Source: a virus. Taken from it: DNA of 44,557 bases. A model generated the notes under the pieces. That model was not told the DNA's origin, ran no database searches, and saw nothing but the letters and a program-made list of their open reading frames with translations. Positions 39,492-44,557 of the stretch are shown piece after piece. The translations under genes were made by a program, and so were the position numbers. How positions within the stretch are numbered: position 1 is the first letter of the stretch; each line of letters opens with the position of its first letter. Location: the IMG/VR virus record IMGVR_UViG_3300050821_000611, positions 1 through 44,557 of that record. One strand, written 5' to 3'.

Positions 39492-39513
39492 CACGGACCC
39501 CGAAGGGTCCGTG
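39492..39513 (-). other. TTCG-capped hairpin between genes
   Basis: On the minus strand CACGGACCC-TTCG-GGGTCCGTG is a perfect 9-bp stem with an extra-stable tetraloop, 12 bases past the stop of the gene at 39525-40229. No U-run follows, so it may be a processing or 3'-end-protecting element. Confidence 0.65.
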
Positions 39514-39524
39514 AATGTTGGACT

Positions 39525-40229
39525 CTAGCTCTCGTTCCACATTTCCATGTAGAACTTGGCGTTACCGCGAGACTCATCAACGATGAGTTCTCCATCACTA
39601 TTCTCGTACCACTTGAGGGAGCACCACGACATCTTGTTATTGAGGATACGGATGACCTTCTCTTCGGAGATGTAGATGTAGGATGCCTGCGCACCATATC
39701 CGGTCGCAACCTTGGGCTTGAGCCACTGACCCTTCGTGAAGCGGACCTTCGGCTTCAGGGTCCACCTAGAAGTGAACTCGGACTCTCGAAGCACTGAAGT
39801 CACGCCATCAAACGTGAATGCGATCCACGTTTCACCGTCGATGTCGATGGTCTTCTTGACCGTGCGAGTGCAGCACTTGTTCACATCCTGATACTCATCA
39901 CCAGGGTTGAACTTGCTGGCAATGGCAGGCATGGAGTTCTTGAGCTGCTTGATCCACTCGCTCCCAGCATCACTGAAGGTATACTTGCCGGAGTAGACAT
40001 CCCGAGGGGAAGTCCGGTCGAGCGCATCCTTGGCGTCACTGTAACCGTCGCTCTCGCCAGTCTCAGCCTTCCAGAGCTGACCCAGAATGCAGTAGGTGCA
40101 CGAATCCATGTTGAGATCGCCGAGATCGATCTTCTCGCGCCAGTTGACCGGCACGAAGTCGACCTTGCCAGCCACATCATCCAGAAGCTCGATGGAGTTC
40201 TTGACTCGCTCTTCAGCGGTGTAATCCAT
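39525..40229 (-). CDS. 234-residue unknown protein with CIVG-like motif
   Basis: Starts MDYTAEERVKNSIELLDDVA, from the ATG that follows the leader block; the frame extends upstream only through the leader. S-C-T-Y-C-I-L-G-Q-L near residue 45 echoes the C-I-V-G motif of its neighbours. The C-terminus is beta-rich with a W-x-x-x-K-W-Y-E end. Function unknown. Confidence 0.75.
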   Translation of the reverse strand: MDYTAEERVKNSIELLDDVAGKVDFVPVNWREKIDLGDLNMDSCTYCILGQLWKAETGESDGYSDAKDALDRTSPRDVYSGKYTFSDAGSEWIKQLKNSMPAIASKFNPGDEYQDVNKCCTRTVKKTIDIDGETWIAFTFDGVTSVLRESEFTSRWTLKPKVRFTKGQWLKPKVATGYGAQASYIYISEEKVIRILNNKMSWCSLKWYENSDGELIVDESRGNAKFYMEMWNES

Positions 40230-40299
40230 GATTCTCTCTTCCCTGAAAGAAGTGATTCCTAGTGGAATCACAACGCACAGGTACTACACAACCTGTGCG
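40230..40299 (-). promoter_or_regulatory. structured leader element, copy 4
   Basis: Minus strand: CGCACAGG pairs with CCTGTGCG around TTGTGTAGTA (40274-40299), then GTGATTCC-ACTA-GGAATCAC, then AGGGAAGAGAGAATC and ATG. Confidence 0.8.
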
Positions 40300-40309
40300 A
40301 AGCGAGTTA

Positions 40310-40753
40310 CTAGGAGTCTTCGCCGATAAGGTCAGCCTCAATGGCTGCCAGCTTCAGCGTATTGTACTCAGCCTGAAGGCTGTTGAAGTTGGCCAGAAGT
40401 GAAACGTACTCACCATTCAGGTGGTCAGCAGCATCCTCCAGCTTCTCAAGCTCATTGGCGAGCTTGTCATTCTCGGATTGAAGCTCAATTGCCTCACGAA
40501 CTGCGGAGGCATGCAGATCCTGCATGTCCTTGTACTGGTCGGGGTGAACGTATCCGACGGCACGGAGGGCACTTGCAGTGCTGGCGAACTTGCCGACAGC
40601 TGCCTCAAGGTCGGCCACGTTGTAGACGTTGGTGTTCCCGAACTTGTGGACAGGCTTGACATCAGCCTTGTCCGCCCAGTTCTTGACGTTGCCGACGGTC
40701 GTACCGATCTTCTCGGCAAACTGTGCGAACGTCATGACGGAGCTGAAGTCCAT
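40310..40753 (-). CDS. HTH plus coiled-coil protein, putative regulator
   Basis: 147 residues. MTFAQFAEKIGTTVGNVKNW followed by HKFGNTNVYNVADLEAAV is the layout of a MerR/excisionase-type winged helix, the wing being K-F-G-N-T-N-V-Y. Residues 80-140 form a long coiled coil (REAIELQSENDKLANELEKL). A dimeric DNA-binding regulator is likely; it is a candidate to control the right-arm genes. It is preceded by leader copy 3. Confidence 0.72.
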   Translation of the reverse strand: MDFSSVMTFAQFAEKIGTTVGNVKNWADKADVKPVHKFGNTNVYNVADLEAAVGKFASTASALRAVGYVHPDQYKDMQDLHASAVREAIELQSENDKLANELEKLEDAADHLNGEYVSLLANFNSLQAEYNTLKLAAIEADLIGEDS

Positions 40754-40821
40754 TGGATTCTCTCTTCCCTGGAGGTGACCCGAACAGGATCAGAATGCAC
40801 AGGTACTCAGCAACCTGTGCA
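40754..40821 (-). promoter_or_regulatory. structured leader element, copy 3
   Basis: Minus strand: TGCACAGG pairs with CCTGTGCA around TTGCTGAGTA (40796-40821), then TGATCC-TGTTC-GGGTCA, then AGGGAAGAGAGAATC and ATG. Confidence 0.82.
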
Positions 40822-40852
40822 AACCGAACAATCCGGAGCTACTCTAGTCGAA

Positions 40853-41278
40853 CTAGTTGTGCGTGGCGTTCAGGAATGCCTGAAGGGTCGCATTGGCAAC
40901 CTGATATGCGGTGTGCCATGTCGTACCGAGATCCTGGCAACGCTGCATGGCAGCCAGGATCATGTACACCTCCGGCTTGGGCTTCTCGATGACCCCTTCG
41001 CTGGCAAGTGCATTCAGGAGACCAGAGGAACTGACCTCAGTCCGTGCCATGACGTCAAGCGGTACTCCGAGCCGGAAGAGGATCTTGCCGACGATGCATC
41101 CAGGCTCAGGAGAGTCCAGATCAACGCCGTCCTTCACGTTGTGAACGTAGTAGCAGGAAAAGATCTTGCCTTCGGCTGCAACGTCACCATTGGTGCTGAC
41201 GTAGCGATAGCCCTCGGGGGCCTCGGCAACCACAGCACCAGCCTCATCGAGAACAGTGTTAGGGTCAAGCTTGATCAT
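40853..41278 (-). CDS. unknown protein of the CIVG family, member 2
   Basis: 141 residues, paralogue of the protein at 39000-39419: C-Y-Y-V-H, then E-P-G-C-I-V-G-K-I-L-F-R-L-G-V-P and a C-terminal L-G-T-T-W. Unknown function. It follows leader copy 2, so coding and control parts were probably duplicated together. Confidence 0.75.
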   Translation of the reverse strand: MIKLDPNTVLDEAGAVVAEAPEGYRYVSTNGDVAAEGKIFSCYYVHNVKDGVDLDSPEPGCIVGKILFRLGVPLDVMARTEVSSSGLLNALASEGVIEKPKPEVYMILAAMQRCQDLGTTWHTAYQVANATLQAFLNATHN

Positions 41279-41351
41279 TGGATTCTCTCTTCCCTTGGAG
41301 GATCAGACATCAATGATGCCCCCAATGTCCAGATACTCAGCAATCTGGACA
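41279..41351 (-). promoter_or_regulatory. structured leader element, copy 2
   Basis: Minus strand: TGTCCAGA pairs with TCTGGACA around TTGCTGAGTA (41326-41351), then a weaker hairpin (CATCA/TGATG), then AGGGAAGAGAGAATC and ATG. Confidence 0.82.
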
Positions 41352-41361
41352 AAGGATTTGG

Positions 41362-41547
41362 TCACTGACGTTCGTAAAGGTATACGGCCCACGGAATGAA
41401 TTGATCCCCAGTGGATTCTATCTTCAGCAAGAAGGCATCTGTCTTGCCCTCCCTGACGATGACCTTGGATGCCTCAATCAGGCCCTCAGTGGCCTCTTTC
41501 TCAGTGCGATGCTCAGATATCTTCCTGAGCCTACGGTCCTTGCTCAC
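41362..41547 (-). CDS. 61-residue basic unknown protein
   Basis: Starts MSKDRRLRKISEHRTEKEAT from GTG 41547, which overlaps the upstream stop (GTGA) and has GGGAG upstream. The frame runs 16 codons further upstream without a ribosome site. Basic N-terminus, beta-rich C-terminus. Confidence 0.68.
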   Translation of the reverse strand: MSKDRRLRKISEHRTEKEATEGLIEASKVIVREGKTDAFLLKIESTGDQFIPWAVYLYERQ

Positions 41548-41762
41548 AAGATGCTCCCGAGTCCTTCCTTTGCCAGGCGGATAGTGCTGAAGCACTTGAC
41601 GCTCGCATGATTCCTGCCGAGCTTCTTGTACTTATAGCCAGCACCCTTGCCATATGGCTCAAAGATGTAGCCCAGGAGCTTGCGACCATCCTTCAGGTAG
41701 ACAGGACGAGTACGAGCCGAGTCCCCCTTGTGGGGACCGGCTACGAACATGCAAGCCTTCAC
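41544..41762 (-). CDS. 72-residue basic unknown protein
   Basis: Starts MKACMFVAGPHKGDSARTRP from GTG 41762 (overlapping GTGA, GGAGA upstream); GTG 41771 is possible. Contains GYIFEPYGKGAGYKYKKLGR. Basic, no domain recognised. Confidence 0.65.
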   Translation of the reverse strand: MKACMFVAGPHKGDSARTRPVYLKDGRKLLGYIFEPYGKGAGYKYKKLGRNHASVKCFSTIRLAKEGLGSIL

Positions 41763-41962
41763 TCTCCGCACCTCACAATCTGGTAGACGCCAACCTGAGC
41801 CACCGAGACATCATGCAGCTCCGCCAGAGCAGAGTTAATGTGTCCCTCAAGTGAGACCGGATTGGCTATCTGGAAAGTGTGATGCAGCATCGTAGGACTG
41901 TCGCCGATGGTGTAATCCACGGCGTACAGGTTACCACGAGAGCCATTGCGGAAGATTCTCAT
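41759..41962 (-). CDS. 67-residue unknown protein
   Basis: Starts MRIFRNGSRGNLYAVDYTIG; GGGAGCAG before the ATG, which overlaps the previous stop. Beta-rich, ending VGVYQIVRCGE. Confidence 0.65.
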   Translation of the reverse strand: MRIFRNGSRGNLYAVDYTIGDSPTMLHHTFQIANPVSLEGHINSALAELHDVSVAQVGVYQIVRCGE

Positions 41963-42138
41963 GACTGCTCCCAGAACTTACGAGCATCGATGTCAAAGTG
42001 ACTTACGCCAAGCTCATTAGCAACAGCATGCTCGATCTCACCCTTGTGGGCAGAGGAAGCAATGACAACGATCTCCTTGAGAGATCGTCCTTCGAGACTG
42101 TTGTCCTTCTGGAAGAACTGAACCTTGATCCTAGGCAT
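41959..42138 (-). CDS. 59-residue unknown protein
   Basis: Starts MPRIKVQFFQKDNSLEGRSL, then KEIVVIASSAHKGEIEHAVA. GAGGTG precedes the ATG, and both ends overlap neighbours. Beta-alpha-beta by eye, with no known family. Confidence 0.65.
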   Translation of the reverse strand: MPRIKVQFFQKDNSLEGRSLKEIVVIASSAHKGEIEHAVANELGVSHFDIDARKFWEQS

Positions 42139-42331
42139 TCCACACCTCTACGAGTTGATTGAAGGGAGCGTAGGCGACGGCACTCATGCCAAATCGGGCA
42201 GAGAGTCCCGTAACCATCACCTGATCCTCCTGCCACTCGACGCAACCGATGATCAGAAGATCAAAGGTGTCATCGGGGTGGATGAAGGGGATCAAATCAT
42301 CCTTCATCAGATCGTTGGATGCAACGTTCAT
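42131..42331 (-). CDS. 66-residue unknown protein
   Basis: Starts MNVASNDLMKDDLIPFIHPD from the ATG next to the leader block AGGGAAGAGAGAAT. Acidic N-terminal half, hydrophobic middle (TFDLLIIGCVEW). Function unknown. Confidence 0.7.
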   Translation of the reverse strand: MNVASNDLMKDDLIPFIHPDDTFDLLIIGCVEWQEDQVMVTGLSARFGMSAVAYAPFNQLVEVWNA

Positions 42332-42397
42332 GATATTCTCTCTTCCCTGTTCGGCACTATGATGCCGGGAATGTGATCGTACTCTGCAACGATCACA
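42332..42397 (-). promoter_or_regulatory. structured leader element, copy 1
   Basis: Minus strand: TGTGATCG pairs with CGATCACA around TTGCAGAGTA (42372-42397), then CGGCA-TCATAG-TGCCG, then AGGGAAGAGAGAAT (42335-42348) and ATG. Confidence 0.82.
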
Positions 42398-42405
42398 AAC
42401 CGTGG

Positions 42406-42543
42406 TCACAGTTCCTCGTCTCCATGAAGATCGGAGACGCACCATTCATCGGATTCGCCATTCCTGTGACCGCAGTCCCAGTCCATGCATGCCTCACAAC
42501 CCCAGACGGTTCCGGGTTCGTGAGGATAGTTTATGTGTTCCAT
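42406..42543 (-). CDS. 45-residue zinc-binding microprotein
   Basis: Starts MEHINYPHEPGTVWGCEACM. C16-x2-C19, C24, H26 and C35 could hold one zinc ion. ATG overlaps the upstream stop (TAATG); the frame is open further upstream. Confidence 0.62.
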   Translation of the reverse strand: MEHINYPHEPGTVWGCEACMDWDCGHRNGESDEWCVSDLHGDEEL

Positions 42544-42743
42544 TAGATCCCACATCCCTTGCGGAAGCGACGGAACTCTGTGGAGCTGATATGTATGGTT
42601 GCCTTGATAGTGCAACCATACTTGAACTCGACACTCTTTGCAGTCTGGCTGATTGTCTCTTCGATGAACACATTGGGCTCATTGCGAAGCAGGATCAGCC
42701 AACCGTTGCCTTGTGCGGCCTCAAGCCGCACTGCCATAGTCAC
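42543..42743 (-). CDS. 66-residue unknown protein
   Basis: Starts MTMAVRLEAAQGNGWLILLR, from GTG 42743 overlapping the previous stop (GTGA); ATG 42737 is possible. Beta-rich with a basic end (FRRFRKGCGI). Confidence 0.62.
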   Translation of the reverse strand: MTMAVRLEAAQGNGWLILLRNEPNVFIEETISQTAKSVEFKYGCTIKATIHISSTEFRRFRKGCGI

Positions 42744-43003
42744 GAGTTCACCAGCTGATAGGCGGACTCGTACTTGGCGTACTCATACTCCGATACTGTA
42801 CAGTCTCGCCACATCTCATTGACGTACATGTCAAAGATGTAAACACCTTCAGAGCTATTGCCACAGCCAAGCCACTCATACAGTGGAGAGTGACCATCGC
42901 AGTCGCCTTCGATGAATGTCAGACCCCTCGGGGTCCAGACCGTCCATCCACGACGGGGATAACCATCGACATCCTTGGGTGCACGGATGTATGTGATGTT
43001 CAC
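42740..43003 (-). CDS. 87-residue unknown protein
   Basis: Starts MNITYIRAPKDVDGYPRRGW; AGGGAAG before the GTG. Aromatic-rich, acidic C-terminus with many Tyr and Glu (SEYEYAKYESAYQLV). No domain recognised. Confidence 0.65.
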   Translation of the reverse strand: MNITYIRAPKDVDGYPRRGWTVWTPRGLTFIEGDCDGHSPLYEWLGCGNSSEGVYIFDMYVNEMWRDCTVSEYEYAKYESAYQLVNS

Positions 43004-43215
43004 AGCACTTCCCTTTCGATGGCGTCAAGTGCCTGCTTCTCGTCACGGTATACTTTGCTCAAGCTCTGTGGGTAGTTGTCCAAGCGGAACCGGAAGGAAG
43101 TGTCATCACCACCCTGTCGATACAAGGTGGCAACACTTTCTCCAGTGCTGCGCAGGATGACAATCCACAGCCTATCCTTGAGCTTGACGAGCTGGAAACT
43201 CTTGTGCCTACGCAT
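43000..43215 (-). CDS. 71-residue basic unknown protein
   Basis: Starts MRRHKSFQLVKLKDRLWIVI from the ATG overlapping the upstream stop (TGATG), with GAGAGG upstream. Basic, beta hairpin followed by a helix (DEKQALDAIEREVL). Confidence 0.65.
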   Translation of the reverse strand: MRRHKSFQLVKLKDRLWIVILRSTGESVATLYRQGGDDTSFRFRLDNYPQSLSKVYRDEKQALDAIEREVL

Positions 43216-43397
43216 CAGAGAGCCTCTCGCACCAGGAAGAGCCGGTGGGGAATCTTGGCCCACAGCTTGGCCTTGCCAACTTCGGCAAGAGCCTTGGTGC
43301 TGAAGACGTAGATGCCCACCAAGCCATGCTTGTTGCAGGAGACCTCATACCGGTCGAACATGAGAACCTCATGCTTGACCTTGAGCAGGCTGACCAT
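43215..43397 (-). CDS. 60-residue basic unknown protein
   Basis: Starts MVSLLKVKHEVLMFDRYEVS; GGAGG upstream, ATG overlapping the previous stop (TGATG). Basic, with a C-terminal helix. Confidence 0.65.
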   Translation of the reverse strand: MVSLLKVKHEVLMFDRYEVSCNKHGLVGIYVFSTKALAEVGKAKLWAKIPHRLFLVREAL

Positions 43398-43690
43398 CAC
43401 TTGACATCCTCCATGGCATTGGCGAACCAATCGGACTGTGCATCCCGGATGCCGATCAACCAGACCGTAGCCTCTCTGCGCGTCTTGATTCCGGTCCGAC
43501 AAGGACCGTTGCCAATGGCACTGAGGAGACGGAAGGTCGGGGAGATGACAGGGGATGCGTACCAGAGGTCGTTGAGCTTCTGAACGAGCCCAATCGGCTC
43601 GTTCATGTACTTGACCATGTAGGTAAGTCCGCAGCCAAGGGTGTTGTCCTTGCCAGCCGTGAGGACATACTTGATGTCCAACTTATCCAT
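43397..43690 (-). CDS. 97-residue unknown protein, first gene at the right end
   Basis: Starts MDKLDIKYVLTAGKDNTLGC; GGGGAGAAG lies upstream (GTG 43696 is an alternative start). The open frame reaches 43849, but that part crosses a strong hairpin and has no start signal. Mixed alpha/beta, no family recognised. Confidence 0.65.
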   Translation of the reverse strand: MDKLDIKYVLTAGKDNTLGCGLTYMVKYMNEPIGLVQKLNDLWYASPVISPTFRLLSAIGNGPCRTGIKTRREATVWLIGIRDAQSDWFANAMEDVK

Positions 43691-44460
43691 GCTCACATCT
43701 TCTCCCCAGATCAGAGAGCGGTGCTTAAGGCACCGCTTCCCAGGAAGATGAACAGCTGCACAAGCCTGCTCATCAACCTGCGAGAGTAGCCAACCGTTTA
43801 CACGACTGATAACCCTCTCGATAACCACCCTTGCGGGTGATCCGAGCAACTCTCACGAGTTGCTCAAATAGGGAAGAAGAGAGAATGTTCGACTCGTTGA
43901 TCATTGAGTCAGGTCACAAGCCGTAGACACTGGCCAGCGTGTATCGTCTGGCGGTGCTTAGGAACTTGCACACCTGGGCCGTTCTGCTGGGCCCAAGCCG
44001 TATTGGTTCAATCAACAGGCGCTTCCTTTGGATTAGCTCAGACCGATACCTAGATCAGTCCAGAACCATTGTCCTCCGGGCTAGCAGTGATTGCAGCTCA
44101 CTACTGGGCATCCTCGCTTGACCATCGGAGGGTGTGCCTTGCGAGAGGCTTAGACCATGAGGATCACAGGGGTTGTAGCCTGACGTGGATGACTCCATGC
44201 CGTGTCTGTGATCTTCCCGGTGTCATTCCCGGTTCGTTCTGGTGTGAGCCTAGCGGCCCACTGTCGTGGAAGCAAGGTCTGGATTCAAGAGCCTTTGCGG
44301 CCCTTTGTTTCTTGTCCCGCTCTTTCCGACATCACAAACTTTACGGGGTCTAGGTAACGGGGAAGATACCCAAACGGTCACGTGCTGATAACGAAGGCTG
44401 ATCCATTAACCGACCGTTCGGTATGTATTTAGCAAGCCTAACGATATAGGTGCTCAATCG
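43691..44460. other. gene-free right-end region
   Basis: No convincing gene except a possible 13-codon frame at 43885. It holds a hairpin at 43720-43740 (AGCGGTGC/GCACCGCT) just upstream of the first leftward gene, and the orphan leader at 43844-43926. From 43927 to 44460 I see only scattered weak inverted repeats and nothing I can name. The leftward promoter for the right-arm operon should lie here, but no consensus site stands out. Confidence 0.6.
43844..43926 (+). promoter_or_regulatory. orphan leader-like element with a 13-codon frame
   Basis: GAGCAACTC pairs with GAGTTGCTC around TCAC (43844-43865), followed by AGGGAAGAAGAGAGA directly before ATG 43885. This is the same kind of hairpin plus ribosome block seen in front of five leftward genes, but it points rightward. 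The frame that follows is only MFDSLIIESGHKP. It could be a remnant of an inverted gene or a true leader peptide. Confidence 0.5.
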
Positions 44461-44557
44461 TTGAAGGTTGAACCAAGGTGTACTATGGCCTCCGCCATGT
44501 GACATTGCACTGCATCCACTGGTCTAGACCACTCATGTCAACAGACTGTTGAAGCAT
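44461..44557. repeat. 97-bp direct terminal repeat, right copy
   Basis: Identical to bases 1-97. It shows that the window closes on itself. Confidence 0.95.

Noticed and set aside
44069-44353. 94-residue plus-strand frame in the right-end region
   Set aside because: No ribosome-binding site and a Cys/His/Trp mixture without pattern; looks random.

Overview
The window reads as one complete genome of a small, probably lytic, short-tailed (podovirus-like) phage of an actinobacterium, written as a circle opened at an arbitrary or packaging-related point. The last 97 bases repeat the first 97, so the unit genome is 44,460 bp. Actinobacterial hosting is inferred from a WhiB-like protein, frequent GTG and TTG starts, moderately GC-rich coding sequence, and an endolysin whose C-terminal module resembles those of Streptomyces phages as I recall them. 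No tail sheath, tail tube or classical tape measure is visible. Instead there is a 1,625-residue internal-virion-type protein, a virion NlpC/P60 hydrolase, a connector-like protein and a nozzle-like protein, which is podovirus architecture. I see no integrase, repressor or DNA polymerase.

Layout. 1-798: repeat-rich, gene-free left end with palindromic repeats, promoter-like sites and two terminator-like hairpins. 799-26815 (+): late genes in the order terminase, first lysis block, portal, small proteins, giant virion protein, NlpC/P60 and related proteins, tRNA-Pro and tRNA-Met, terminator, scaffold, HNH endonuclease, major capsid protein, terminator, small head/decoration proteins, connector, fibre, nozzle, second lysis block. 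A bidirectional terminator lies at about 26.84 kb. 26867-35872 (-): a tightly overlapping replication and recombination operon (WhiB-like regulator, Cas4-like nuclease, probable ssDNA-binding protein, DnaB-type ATPase, resolvase, primase in two frames, RNA ligase) interleaved with many microproteins, several of them zinc-binding. 35908-37745 (+): metallophosphoesterase, sigma-factor-like protein and one unknown, behind a promoter that predicts a leaderless mRNA. 37796-43690 (-): about 19 small unknown genes (host takeover type), five of them behind a repeated structured leader. 43691-44460: gene-free right end.

How it fits together. The leftward operon would prime and unwind DNA, recombine it and repair RNA, while depending on the host polymerase. 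The WhiB-like and sigma-like proteins probably redirect transcription. The rightward operon builds the particle and lyses the cell. The most unusual features are: (1) a family of covarying hairpins with a conserved loop, each followed by a near-identical ribosome-binding block, in front of five right-arm genes; (2) a string of zinc-knuckle microproteins down to 20 residues, most below usual gene-calling limits; (3) an HNH gene that appears to have displaced the start of the major capsid gene; (4) many short perfect hairpins inside coding sequences.
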